Shown here piece by piece: positions 54,568 to 63,841 of a stretch of 64,000 bases of DNA. The DNA is from Adhaeribacter aquaticus DSM 16391 (lineage in GTDB: Bacteria > Bacteroidota > Bacteroidia > Cytophagales > Hymenobacteraceae): contig NZ_KI421517.1 of the NCBI RefSeq assembly GCF_000473365.1, positions 1,579,606 through 1,643,605 of the forward strand, written 5' to 3'. The translations under genes and the position numbers were made by a program. Position 1 is the first letter of the stretch. Each line of letters starts with the position of its first letter. The notes below the pieces were generated by a model. It saw nothing but the letters and a program-made list of their open reading frames with translations. It did no database searches and was not told the origin of the DNA.

Positions 54568-54624
54568 TTATATATACTTTAATGATAAAGTCAAAAAATT
54601 TTAAACTACTCTAAATCCGAGGTT

Positions 54625-55401
54625 ATGTTTGATTTTGAAAAATACCGGGAAACCATCACCCAGCTATTTCTTATTTATGGTGCTCGTTTGGTGGTTGCTC
54701 TGGTTATACTATTTATCGGGCTTTGGCTTATTTCAAAAATTATAAAGTTCCTGGACTATGAAATGCAAAGCCGGCAGGTAGATGCCTCTCTTCGTCCCTT
54801 TTTAAGGAGCCTACTTAATATTTCGCTAAAAATCCTACTTCTAATATTAGTTATTTCCCAATTAGGAATGGAAATGACCTCATTCTTTGCTGTTTTGGGT
54901 TCAGCAGGTTTAGCGGTAGGTTTGGCTTTACAAGGCAGTCTTTCCAATTTTGCCGGTGGTATATTAATTTTAGCGGTAAAACCTTTTCGAGTGGGTGATT
55001 ACATAGAAGCCCAAAATGTGGGCGGTACCGTTGCAGAAATTAATATTTTACATACTATAATTAAAACCACTGAAAACAAAACAATATTTATACCTAATGG
55101 GCCTTTAGCTGCCTCTACTATTGTAAACTACGATGTGGAGGAAACCCGCCGGACAGATATCAGAATTCAGATTAAATATGATAACGACATAGATGCTGCT
55201 AAAGCGCTTATTACCAACTTACTTTTAGCAGATCAACGCATTATAACCAATCCTGCACCTCAGGTGTTAACGGAAAATACGCCGGCCGGAGTAATTCTTA
55301 TTACGCGGGTTTGGGCAGATAAGCAGCACATTGGCAGCCTGACCAATGACTTGCATGATATAATTAGAAGTACCTTACAAAAGCAAAATTTTAATATTTA
55401 G
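54625..55401 (+). CDS. MscS-type mechanosensitive channel
   Basis: A 258-residue MscS. Three membrane helices lead into the pore helix GSAGLAVGLALQGSLSNFAGG (about 92-112), then a beta domain (VGDYIEAQNVGGTVAEI) and a C-terminal alpha/beta domain. Releases solutes during osmotic downshock. Short form of the family. Confidence 0.93.
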   Translation: MFDFEKYRETITQLFLIYGARLVVALVILFIGLWLISKIIKFLDYEMQSRQVDASLRPFLRSLLNISLKILLLILVISQLGMEMTSFFAVLGSAGLAVGLALQGSLSNFAGGILILAVKPFRVGDYIEAQNVGGTVAEINILHTIIKTTENKTIFIPNGPLAASTIVNYDVEETRRTDIRIQIKYDNDIDAAKALITNLLLADQRIITNPAPQVLTENTPAGVILITRVWADKQHIGSLTNDLHDIIRSTLQKQNFNI

Positions 55402-55468
55402 CTCCTTAAATAAAAGGCTGTATTTATTTGAAATTTTACCAGAAAACGCAATAACTTCTAATTCTGCT

Positions 55469-57055
55469 TTAATTAGCAGGATCAGAAAACAATCTTAACA
55501 AAACACCATTAGTCCAGCCGAAACCATCCTGGAGCGGGTACTCCCCGCCGCCGCCTTCCAAATTAATGTCCAGTACATTGTATTTCTCCACCAGTTTACC
55601 ACTCTTTTTATAAATATTGGTATTTAGCTTAATCCAGTTTTGGGCTATAGTCTGGGCTAATTGCTGATGCCCATATTGGCGCAAACCCTGAATACTCATC
55701 CATTGTAAAGGAGCCCAGCCATTAGGCACATCCCATTGTTCGCCGGTATCTGTTAAAGTAGTTACAACACCTCCTGGTTTAAGAAAGTCGGCTTCTATTT
55801 TGCGGGCTACAGCCGCGGCCTGTTTATTCTTTGCCAGGTTAAAAAACAATGGTACTACAGCGGCTAAAGTAGGAATATTAGTGGTGGTGCCTTTCACAAA
55901 ATCATAATCATAAAAAAACCTATCCCCGTTATTCCAGCAATATTTAAGTAAAGCCTTGCTCCTAGCTTTTGCTACTTGCTTATAAAATTTAGCGTCTGAA
56001 TTGTTTCCGCTTAATACGGCCATTTCGGCCAAGGTAATTTCCATGAAATATAGCAAAGCATTTAAATCTACCGGAATCAGTTCAGAGGTCCGAATTGTAG
56101 CCAACGATTTTCCATCAGCAAACCAGCGGCTGCTAAAATCCCAACCTGATTCGGCAGCTGCTTTAATATGCCGGTAAATTTCCTCCGGCTTTCTGCCCGA
56201 CTCATGTGCTAAGGTAATATCTTCCTTATATGGTTCCGGACGGGGTGTTGGGTTATCATCCCAATAACGGTTTAGGATACTACCATCGGGCAATTTTACC
56301 ACCCGTCGGTGCTCTTTATTGGTTGCGTTAAGTTGTGAAGCTCCATCCATCCAAAAGTTGTATTCTTTTTTAAGGGCTGGTTCATATTTTAATAGAATAT
56401 CTTTTCCTTTTACCTCCGCCAGCACCTGCAACATAAGAGCATAAAATGGCGGCTGCGACCGGCTTATGTAATAGCTACGGTTTCCATTAGGAATGTGCCC
56501 TACGGTATTGATTAAATAAGTAAAATTATCAACCATATTTTGAATCAGATCTGCTTCGCCACTTACCTGTAACCCTAATATGGTAAAATAACTGTCCCAG
56601 TAATAAATTTCCCGGAATCTGCCACCCGGAACCACATAAGCGTGTGGCAACGGAATAAGCGAACTTTCTTCAGCGTCGGGTTGCCGGGTTAATACCGGCC
56701 ACAATCTTCGGATATGCTGATCGACGGAAAGACTTGGATCGGAACGAAAATTATTAGCAGGCTCCGGAGGCAGTTTAAAATATTGTAAAACAAATCTATT
56801 TAAGTCAAAGCCTGGTTTATTTTTTTCCTGCCGGTAAGCATCCAAAATTTCCCTGGGAGGTTTAACTGGTATGCAATCAGGAAAAGTTTTAGAATCGGGG
56901 AAAACAGGCTTAAGCTGAACCTCCGCAAATAATTCTTCCAGCTCCTCTGCTGGCCGAAATTGTGCCTGTAAGGAAAATGTGAAGCTTTGAATCAGAAATA
57001 ATAAGAAAGCTAGTATTTTGTATTGGCTAAATAGAAGCTTAGTCGGTTTTTGCAT
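55469..57055 (-). CDS. treA: Periplasmic trehalase (GH37)
   Basis: A 528-residue secreted glycosidase with an N-terminal signal peptide. The GH37 signatures PGGRFREIYYWDSYF (about 141-155) and QWDVPNGWAPLQW (about 443-455) are both present. It splits trehalose to two glucoses. Single gene. Confidence 0.95.
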   Translation of the reverse strand: MQKPTKLLFSQYKILAFLLFLIQSFTFSLQAQFRPAEELEELFAEVQLKPVFPDSKTFPDCIPVKPPREILDAYRQEKNKPGFDLNRFVLQYFKLPPEPANNFRSDPSLSVDQHIRRLWPVLTRQPDAEESSLIPLPHAYVVPGGRFREIYYWDSYFTILGLQVSGEADLIQNMVDNFTYLINTVGHIPNGNRSYYISRSQPPFYALMLQVLAEVKGKDILLKYEPALKKEYNFWMDGASQLNATNKEHRRVVKLPDGSILNRYWDDNPTPRPEPYKEDITLAHESGRKPEEIYRHIKAAAESGWDFSSRWFADGKSLATIRTSELIPVDLNALLYFMEITLAEMAVLSGNNSDAKFYKQVAKARSKALLKYCWNNGDRFFYDYDFVKGTTTNIPTLAAVVPLFFNLAKNKQAAAVARKIEADFLKPGGVVTTLTDTGEQWDVPNGWAPLQWMSIQGLRQYGHQQLAQTIAQNWIKLNTNIYKKSGKLVEKYNVLDINLEGGGGEYPLQDGFGWTNGVLLRLFSDPAN

Positions 57056-57250
57056 AATAAACGCTTAATTAAGCTGCTTATACGTAGCATAGGAAAAATT
57101 AGCGGCAGGAAATATTATATCTGATTGTAAGCTTAGAAAGCAAGAGTCGATATTTCTTCGGCTGTAAACCTATTAGCACAACCACAATTCTTTTAGATCT
57201 TCCAAAGAAGAAATAAGTAAGAAAGAGCATTTTCTTTTCTATCTATTCTC

Positions 57251-57258
57251 TAAATTTG
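57251..57258 (+). promoter_or_regulatory. -7 element of the DUF559-like gene
   Basis: TAAATTTG, exact TAnnTTTG match, with an SD GGAGG at 57272-57276 before ATG 57283. Confidence 0.7.
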
Positions 57259-57282
57259 CAGCCATTTTCATGGAGGTTTTAG

Positions 57283-57699
57283 ATGGAGAGTATTCTTGGA
57301 ATTTTACTGGCTGGTTTAGGCTGCTTTTTGCTTATTTATTATATCTGGCAAAAGTTACGGCTTTGGTTCTTGCCAAAAATTTCACCCGAAGCCAAAGCCT
57401 TGCACCGGGCTTTAGTTGAAATGGGAATACCGGCAAAACTGGAGTTTTTTGATGGTTATAAAACCGTAGACATCGCCGTACCGGATGCCAATATTCATAT
57501 TGAAGTGGATGGTTCTCATCATAATACCATTGCCCGCCAAGCCTTGGCTGACTTAAAACGGACTTATTATTCCTTGCAACAAAATATTTATACCATTCGG
57601 ATTCCTAATTCCTTGATTCGCCATAACCTGGACGATACGGTGGAATATGTGAGCCGCATCATTCAAACTAATTATAACAAAACCCGCAGGAGAAAATAG
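57283..57699 (+). CDS. Membrane-anchored DUF559/restriction-endonuclease-fold protein
   Basis: A 138-residue protein with one N-terminal membrane helix (about 3-23) and a small endonuclease-like domain: YKTVDIAVPDANIHIEVDG (DUF559/Vsr-type PD-(D/E)xK core, about residues 63-81), then a His (SHH), helix and a conserved end NSLIRHNL. The membrane anchor is unusual for this nuclease group. Catalysis unproven; a Lys at the usual position is not obvious. Confidence 0.75.
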   Translation: MESILGILLAGLGCFLLIYYIWQKLRLWFLPKISPEAKALHRALVEMGIPAKLEFFDGYKTVDIAVPDANIHIEVDGSHHNTIARQALADLKRTYYSLQQNIYTIRIPNSLIRHNLDDTVEYVSRIIQTNYNKTRRRK

Positions 57700-57771
57700 C
57701 AAAGGGTAGGCTGGGCGGTTTTACTTTACAATAAAGACCTGTAGAAAAATTATTTCTATGGGTAAGCTAAA

Positions 57772-59271
57772 TTATCTTTGCTCCGGAAAGAATAAATGAA
57801 AAGTGGCACCTTTTCCTGGCTGACTATCAACCTGAATCTGCCCGTTAACCCTATCCATTATTCGTTTTACAATATAAAGCCCTATTCCGGTTCCTTCGGC
57901 TAGGTTATGCATTTTTTTAAACAAACCAAAAATTTTATCAGTAGTAGCCGGATCAAAGCCTATACCATTGTCCTGTACAGACAGAACAGTAAAATCCGGT
58001 AACTTCTTTGTGCGAATATAAATTCGTGGTGCTCTTTGGGGAGAGCGGTATTTTATAGCATTCTGAATAAGATTAAACAGGATTATCTGGAAATTATTTC
58101 TAGAAAAGTAAATATGGCCAGTTTCATTTAAATCTAATATAATTTCTGCTTTAGTTTCTTCAAATAAAGGTGCAATGGTCTGCTGAATTTCGGTCGTAAT
58201 TTCTTCAATTGATATTATTTCCGTATCAGAAAAACTACCTTCCTCCTCAATACCAGATACCAGAGCCAAATCTTCTATTACTTCTCTTAACGTTAAACTG
58301 GCATTTTCCAGCATCTGGATTAAAATTTTAGGTTCCTCTTCTTGGTAACAGTTGCTATCTTTTAATGCATAAGTAAGGCCCTCTATATTAGCAATAGGGG
58401 CTTTTAAGTCGTGCGAAGCCGTATAAATAAAATTATCCAGATCCGTATTTGTGCGCACCAGTTTGTTATTTTTCTTTATTAATTCTTGATTTAAATGATT
58501 TAAATCTACTTTTGCTTTCTCCAGATTTTGGGTACGTTCATCTACTTTTTTCTCCAGTTCCTGATTAAGGGTAAACAAGGATTCCTTGACCATAAGAAGT
58601 TCTGAGTTGGATGTAGCCAGTTCATGGTTTAAGTGTCTTGCTTTATGCATTGCCTCCTTGGTTTTTCGGTAAGCAAATATGGCTACAATTAGAGAAAGTA
58701 AAGTAGCAACAACCATTGTAATGGGCGTAACAAAAGAAGAAGTTCGTACCTGATCGTACCGAATTTCCTTAAGCCGGAGTTCTTCGGCCTGCATCCTTTT
58801 TATTACCCGCCGAATCTGATCCATAACCCGCTTTCCTTCTTTACTGGAAACTACAAAGTGGGCTTGTTGTACATTGCCTGCCTTTTCAAACTCAATAGTC
58901 CGATTCAAGATACTAAAACGTTTTTCTACCAAGGTAATCAGGGTATCCAGCTTTTGCTGCTGACTCGGGTTATCAATGGTAAGATTTCTAATTGCTTTAT
59001 AACTCTGAATGGTGTTATAGTAAGATCCAATGTAGGGTTCTAAGAATTCTTCATCATTTGTTAATAAAAACCCTCGCTGACCGGTTTCGGCATCCTTTAA
59101 CAAAGACAATATATTCTCCAGCTTTAATAAGACCTGGTTTGTATGCTCCACCCAATCTGCTTTGTTTACTAACCGATTCAGACTCCATAAAGAAAGGCCA
59201 AAAACTATAATTAATAAGCAGCAAGTGGTTATAAAACTTAACCTTATGTTTCTAGGAATTTTATGGTCCAT
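57772..59271 (-). CDS. CHASE3-domain sensor histidine kinase
   Basis: A 499-residue membrane kinase. TM1 (about 13-30), periplasmic CHASE3 domain with LLKDAETGQRGFLLT (about 57-71), TM2 (about 182-201), long coiled coil, HisKA with phospho-His287 (TASHDLKAPIAN), HATPase (LIQNAIKYR, GTGIGLYI). No response regulator gene lies beside it. Confidence 0.92.
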   Translation of the reverse strand: MDHKIPRNIRLSFITTCCLLIIVFGLSLWSLNRLVNKADWVEHTNQVLLKLENILSLLKDAETGQRGFLLTNDEEFLEPYIGSYYNTIQSYKAIRNLTIDNPSQQQKLDTLITLVEKRFSILNRTIEFEKAGNVQQAHFVVSSKEGKRVMDQIRRVIKRMQAEELRLKEIRYDQVRTSSFVTPITMVVATLLSLIVAIFAYRKTKEAMHKARHLNHELATSNSELLMVKESLFTLNQELEKKVDERTQNLEKAKVDLNHLNQELIKKNNKLVRTNTDLDNFIYTASHDLKAPIANIEGLTYALKDSNCYQEEEPKILIQMLENASLTLREVIEDLALVSGIEEEGSFSDTEIISIEEITTEIQQTIAPLFEETKAEIILDLNETGHIYFSRNNFQIILFNLIQNAIKYRSPQRAPRIYIRTKKLPDFTVLSVQDNGIGFDPATTDKIFGLFKKMHNLAEGTGIGLYIVKRIMDRVNGQIQVDSQPGKGATFHLFFPEQR

Positions 59272-59600
59272 GCTGGTGAAGAATGCTGTTGGGCCATATA
59301 CGTTAAAATAAAAGAGGAAAGCTATACCTGATAAGGAAGAAACTAACTATCTAATAGTATAGCTATCCTATTAGCATTGATAATTCGCGTCAGAAGTAAA
59401 GGCTATTTCACGAAATCCAGCAGTGCTTTACCAGTAATAGTTTAGGGGAAGGTGATATTTCCTGGCGTTGATACACCAGGAAATGTTAAGATTTTATTTT
59501 TAAGACGGTAGCCAAAACAGGGATAATAAATAATCAGAAGGAGAATTCTTCTTGAATTATATGCAATAAAGAACAGGATAAAACATGTAATTACAACATT
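59272..59600. other. Noncoding region
   Basis: About 330 bp of AT-rich sequence. No gene or structure that I can support. Confidence 0.45.
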
Positions 59601-59750
59601 TTATTTAGCTGTTCTTTTATTTTTTAGTCTATTTTTTCTAAACCGGTATAAGCTATACTCACTCTTAACATCCCGGTATAATAATTTAAGACAATAAAGA
59701 AATACTATCCCAACAACGGTTACAAGTACGATAGTAAAAATATTCCCCAT
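59601..59750 (-). CDS. Small membrane protein (49 aa)
   Basis: A 49-codon minus-strand ORF with one membrane helix (about residues 3-24) and a very basic tail (YRFRKNRLKNKRTAK). No family recognised. It is too short to judge with certainty, but the pattern of a hydrophobic helix followed by positive charge and the clean ATG argue for a real peptide. Confidence 0.4.
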   Translation of the reverse strand: MGNIFTIVLVTVVGIVFLYCLKLLYRDVKSEYSLYRFRKNRLKNKRTAK

Positions 59751-59940
59751 TCTAAATTGGTAAAATTAATTTTCAATAGGTTTAAGACCTTTTTATAATA
59801 TTAATACTAACTAATATATTATAAAAATAATTTTTAAAATTTTTATAAAGATAATTTATATAATTATATAAATCACAAATAAATAGCAAAAATATTTTAA
59901 CAAACTATACTATTTAAACACTGATTAGCAACAAGTTAAA

Positions 59941-61155
59941 TCAATCAAACTTTATAGCAGTAACAGGCTTTATGCGGGCAATCATAAAGGTGGGAATAAG
60001 AATGGACAACATAGTTAGAGCAAGCGTTAAGACATTTAGCAATATAATTATATTAAAATTCCAGTTTATTGGCACTGTCTCCATGTAATAGTTTTCCGGA
60101 TCGAGCGGAATAAGTTTAAATTTATCCTGAACAAAGCAAAAGCCGAGGGCAATTATATTTCCCCAAACCAGACCTTTAATTGTTAAATTTAAACCCCGAA
60201 AGAAGAATATTTGCCTGATTTGTTTATCGGTGGCACCAAGTGCTTTTAATAAACCTATCATGTTGGTTCGCTCCAGTATCATTATAAAAACGGTAGAAAC
60301 CATATTGAAAGTAGCCACAAAGAAGATGAGTACCAGAAAAATAACAACGTTCTTCTTTAACAGCTTCATCCAATCAAATAACTGAGCGTATTGATCCGTT
60401 ATTTTTTCAAGCTGCAGATCATAATTCATGTTATTAAAAATGGTAGTTGCAACGGTATCTATTTGATTAAAATCTTTTAGTACTACCTCGTAGCCCCCCG
60501 CTAAAGTATCCGCCCACTTGTTCAGATCCCGGATATGCTGAATATCGCCTATCACATAAGCCTGATCAAATTCCTCTAATCCTGTTTTATATATACCTAC
60601 TACCGTAAAGCGCCTTACCCGGGGAGGATTTTGAATAAAATAAAAAGTAGCTTTATCGCCAATATTTAGCTGAAGTTTATCTGCAATTTGCTGGCTTATC
60701 ATAATATCATTGGAAGCGGCCGTATCGGTAAAAGCAATGGTTTGCCCCTCTACCAGGTTACCTTGCATTGGGGTAAGGTCATAGTTTTTATCCACTCCTT
60801 TTAATACAATACCTAAAACATCATCTCCGGCTTTGGCAATAGCTGTTTTAAAAGCAAAAGATTGGTATTTTTTTATCTCCGGAATATTCTGAAGATCTTC
60901 TTCCACGGCCCGAATACTCACAGGTTCGTTATCAAACGAATTATTGGTATCGTATTTACTGATTTGTAAATGAGCCGCAAAACTAAAAATTTTATTTTGT
61001 ATCTCATTTCGGAACCCTTCCAGAATGGAGAAAGAGACAATCATAATAGCCAAACCAATAGCAATACTGGTAATGGCAATTTTAGTAACTGAAGCAGTAA
61101 AAGAATTGGATCCGGAGTCGGATATTTTACTTGAAATATACCTCGCTGTATTCAC
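59941..61155 (-). CDS. LolC/LolE-type ABC transporter permease (FtsX-like)
   Basis: A 404-residue membrane protein: TM1 near residues 28-45, a long periplasmic domain, and three C-terminal membrane helices with FtsX-type core (VFIMILERTNMIGLLKALGATDKQIR). This is the usual form of LolC/E-like lipoprotein-release permeases in Bacteroidota. The start is GTG. No ATPase gene is next to it. Confidence 0.88.
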   Translation of the reverse strand: MNTARYISSKISDSGSNSFTASVTKIAITSIAIGLAIMIVSFSILEGFRNEIQNKIFSFAAHLQISKYDTNNSFDNEPVSIRAVEEDLQNIPEIKKYQSFAFKTAIAKAGDDVLGIVLKGVDKNYDLTPMQGNLVEGQTIAFTDTAASNDIMISQQIADKLQLNIGDKATFYFIQNPPRVRRFTVVGIYKTGLEEFDQAYVIGDIQHIRDLNKWADTLAGGYEVVLKDFNQIDTVATTIFNNMNYDLQLEKITDQYAQLFDWMKLLKKNVVIFLVLIFFVATFNMVSTVFIMILERTNMIGLLKALGATDKQIRQIFFFRGLNLTIKGLVWGNIIALGFCFVQDKFKLIPLDPENYYMETVPINWNFNIIILLNVLTLALTMLSILIPTFMIARIKPVTAIKFD

Positions 61156-61365
61156 GCTGTTTATTTAGCTTTTGAACCATTAAACCATTCTTTGGGCCTT
61201 CTAGGAAACAATTAGTAGGAAATGGTTTTAATGGTGGTTCTAAAGTACGGATTTTTTTATAGGTAGATTATAAATAAAAAAACCGTATTATTTTTTAGTT
61301 AAAACTCTGCAATAAAATTTAAAAAAAATATTATTGTAAAATACACAATAAGTAAAACTCTTTTT
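61156..61365. other. Noncoding region upstream of the permease and sRNA
   Basis: About 210 bp of AT-rich DNA between the permease and the candidate RNA promoter. Nothing else seen. Confidence 0.4.
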
Positions 61366-61373
61366 TATATTTG
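61366..61373 (+). promoter_or_regulatory. -7 element of the candidate small RNA
   Basis: TATATTTG, exact TAnnTTTG match, with no coding start for over 300 nt downstream. Confidence 0.7.
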
Positions 61374-61379
61374 TACCGC

Positions 61380-61509
61380 GCACAATAAGTATATGTTTTT
61401 TTATCTTTCATGTTAAGTGGTTAGGCAGGTAACCCTTACCGGTTACCTGCCAAAAAGTTTTGGTTATTTAAGATTACAAGAAGGGCAATCAGAAATGATT
61501 GCCTTTTTT
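61380..61509 (+). ncRNA. Candidate small RNA
   Basis: Between an exact -7 promoter (61366) and a strong terminator there is a roughly 130-nt stretch with no ORF. It folds as an 11-bp perfect hairpin (GGCAGGTAACC at 61424-61434 with GGTTACCTGCC at 61441-61451) and then a terminator, GGCAATCA-GAAA-TGATTGCC and a T-run at 61484-61509. I do not recognise the family. It could alternatively be a leader of the downstream gene, but the terminator and 170-nt gap argue for a separate RNA. Confidence 0.6.
61484..61509 (+). terminator. Terminator of the candidate small RNA
   Basis: 8-bp stem with GAAA tetraloop followed by six T. Confidence 0.85.
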
Positions 61510-61685
61510 GTTAATGATCCATTACCTTTTTCTTTAACTTATTTCTGCGTTAACGGGTAATAATAAAATATAAACTTAGATTAAGGAAGGCCAAATCCAG
61601 AACACCGGAAGAAATAATTATATTCACGGCAAAATTCAGGATTTCAGAATAGCTTTTTATATTTTATTTCTAGAATAATATTCTT

Positions 61686-62909
61686 ATGTATACCCTTGTA
61701 GTGGTTCTCCTCTCTTCGCTTCTGTCACTAGGTAATTGTTCCGGACCGGCAAATGTAACCTCCCATGCTAAATCCGAACCAATACAAAAGAAAGAGGCTG
61801 CTTTTGTACAGCCAGCTGCCATTAAAACGGGAGCGGATCAAACTCCGCAGTATTTACCCCTGCTTAAGAACAAGCGGGTAGCAATGGTAGTTAACCAAAC
61901 ATCATTAATCGGCAAAAAACATTTAGTTGATACTTTACTATCGGAAGGCATAAACATTAAATTTATTTTTGCGCCGGAACATGGTTTCAGAGGCGATGCC
62001 GATGCTGGGGCCACCATTAGCAATGGTACCGATACTAAAACGGGTTTACCTATTATTTCTTTGTACGGCAAAAACAAAAAGCCATCAGCCGACCAATTAA
62101 AAGACATCGATATAGTGGTATTTGATATTCAGGATGTTGGAGCCCGCTTCTTTACTTACATTAGTACCATGCACTATGTAATGGAAGCCTGTGCAGAAAA
62201 TAACAAACCATTGATGGTGCTGGACCGCCCTAACCCAACGGGTTATTACGTGGATGGGCCGGTCTTAAATCTAAAACATCAATCCTTTGTGGGCATGCAT
62301 CCCATTCCGATTGTGCATGGCCTGACGGTAGGCGAACTGGCGCAAATGATAAACGGTGAAAAATGGTTAGCTGGTGGTAAAAATTGCCCGGTCACTATTA
62401 TTCCCGCAAAGAACTATACCCACAAATCCCGCTATTCGCTGCCGGTTAAGCCCTCTCCTAATTTACCTAATGATGTTGCCATTCAGATTTACCCTTCCAT
62501 CTGTTTATTTGAAGGCACCAATGTAAGTGTAGGACGAGGTACCGAAACCCCTTTTCAGGTTATTGGCAGCCCCTTTTATAGCAAAAAAGATTTTTCTTTT
62601 ACACCTAAATCTATGCCCGGTGCTACCAATCCGCCTCACCTGAACCAGGTTTGTTACGGCCAGAAATTTACCGCTAAAAATACTCCGGAAAAATTTACCC
62701 TTGCTTACCTGCTGGACTTTTACCAGAATTCAACTAATAAAGAAAAATTTTTTAATAACTATTTTACCAATTTAGCCGGGACTACTGAGCTAAAAGAACA
62801 GATTATAGCAGGCAAATCTGAAGCTGAAATAAAAGCCACCTGGCAACCAGCTTTGCAAGCCTATAAAAAAATGCGCAAGCAATATTTACTTTATCCTGAT
62901 TTCGAATAA
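61686..62909 (+). CDS. namZ: NamZ-type exo-beta-N-acetylmuramidase (DUF1343)
   Basis: A 407-residue DUF1343 protein with lipoprotein signal (Cys18, LGNC). Family motifs: MVVNQTSLIGKKHLVD (about residues 63-78), FAPEHGFRG, VFDIQDVGARFFTY, MVLDRPNPTG and GTNVSVGRGTETPFQ. Members remove MurNAc from the end of peptidoglycan fragments. It is 5 bp before fmt. Confidence 0.9.
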   Translation: MYTLVVVLLSSLLSLGNCSGPANVTSHAKSEPIQKKEAAFVQPAAIKTGADQTPQYLPLLKNKRVAMVVNQTSLIGKKHLVDTLLSEGINIKFIFAPEHGFRGDADAGATISNGTDTKTGLPIISLYGKNKKPSADQLKDIDIVVFDIQDVGARFFTYISTMHYVMEACAENNKPLMVLDRPNPTGYYVDGPVLNLKHQSFVGMHPIPIVHGLTVGELAQMINGEKWLAGGKNCPVTIIPAKNYTHKSRYSLPVKPSPNLPNDVAIQIYPSICLFEGTNVSVGRGTETPFQVIGSPFYSKKDFSFTPKSMPGATNPPHLNQVCYGQKFTAKNTPEKFTLAYLLDFYQNSTNKEKFFNNYFTNLAGTTELKEQIIAGKSEAEIKATWQPALQAYKKMRKQYLLYPDFE

Positions 62910-62914
62910 TAACG

Positions 62915-63841
62915 ATGCCCCAAGATTTACGGATTATATTTATGGGTACGCCTGATTTTGCCGTACCTACTTTACAAACTCTAGTTCAAAATAACTACCA
63001 GGTTGTAGCCGTCATAACGGCGCCTGATAAACCAGCCGGCAGGGGGTTAAAGTTATCGCAATCGCCGGTGAAGGAATATGCCGTTTCGCAAAATATACCG
63101 GTATTACAACCCACTAATTTAAAATCGGAAGCCTTCCTGGAAGAATTGAAGATTTATAAAGCCAACTTACAAATTGTAGTGGCTTTCCGGATGCTGCCAG
63201 AGGCGGTCTGGAATATGCCGGTTATAGGCACCTTTAATATTCATGCCTCTTTATTGCCGCAATACCGGGGTGCAGCCCCCATAAATTGGGCTATTATGCA
63301 CGGCGAAACCGAAACTGGCGTTACTTCCTTTTACCTGCAACATAAGATAGATACTGGTGATATTATTTTACAGGATAAAGTAGCCATAACGGATGAAGAT
63401 AATTTTGGCACACTTTACGAGAAACTAAAATATGCCGGGGCTGCTTTAGCCCTTAAAACAGTTAAAGCCATAGAAGCGGATTCTGTTACTACTCAACCAC
63501 AACCCAATACAGGAGAGCTTAAAGAAGCGCCCAAAATCTTCAAAGAAACGTGCCAAATCAACTGGAATCAACCTGCTATTCAGGTACGTAATTTTATCCG
63601 GGGCTTATCACCGTATCCAACCGCCTGGACAATATTAGAAGGTAAAGTACTTAAGATTTTTGCCGCCGAACTGGTTACAAATGATACATCGTCTTTAGCT
63701 CCTGGCGCGTTTAGCACCGACCATAAAACCTTTATATACTTTGGCACTACCACTGGCATTCTTTCCATTACAGACCTGCAGCTGGAAGGTAAAAAAAGAA
63801 TGACAATAGTAGATTTTTTGCGCGGCTACCGGTTTAAGTAA
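62915..63841 (+). CDS. fmt: Methionyl-tRNA formyltransferase
   Basis: Adds formyl to Met-tRNA-fMet. The 308-residue protein has MGTPDFAVPTL, the HASLLPQYRGAAP catalytic loop (Asn108, His110), and a C-terminal tRNA-binding domain (PQPNTGELKEAPKIF, FIRGLSPYPTAW). It lies 5 bp after namZ. Confidence 0.95.
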   Translation: MPQDLRIIFMGTPDFAVPTLQTLVQNNYQVVAVITAPDKPAGRGLKLSQSPVKEYAVSQNIPVLQPTNLKSEAFLEELKIYKANLQIVVAFRMLPEAVWNMPVIGTFNIHASLLPQYRGAAPINWAIMHGETETGVTSFYLQHKIDTGDIILQDKVAITDEDNFGTLYEKLKYAGAALALKTVKAIEADSVTTQPQPNTGELKEAPKIFKETCQINWNQPAIQVRNFIRGLSPYPTAWTILEGKVLKIFAAELVTNDTSSLAPGAFSTDHKTFIYFGTTTGILSITDLQLEGKKRMTIVDFLRGYRFK

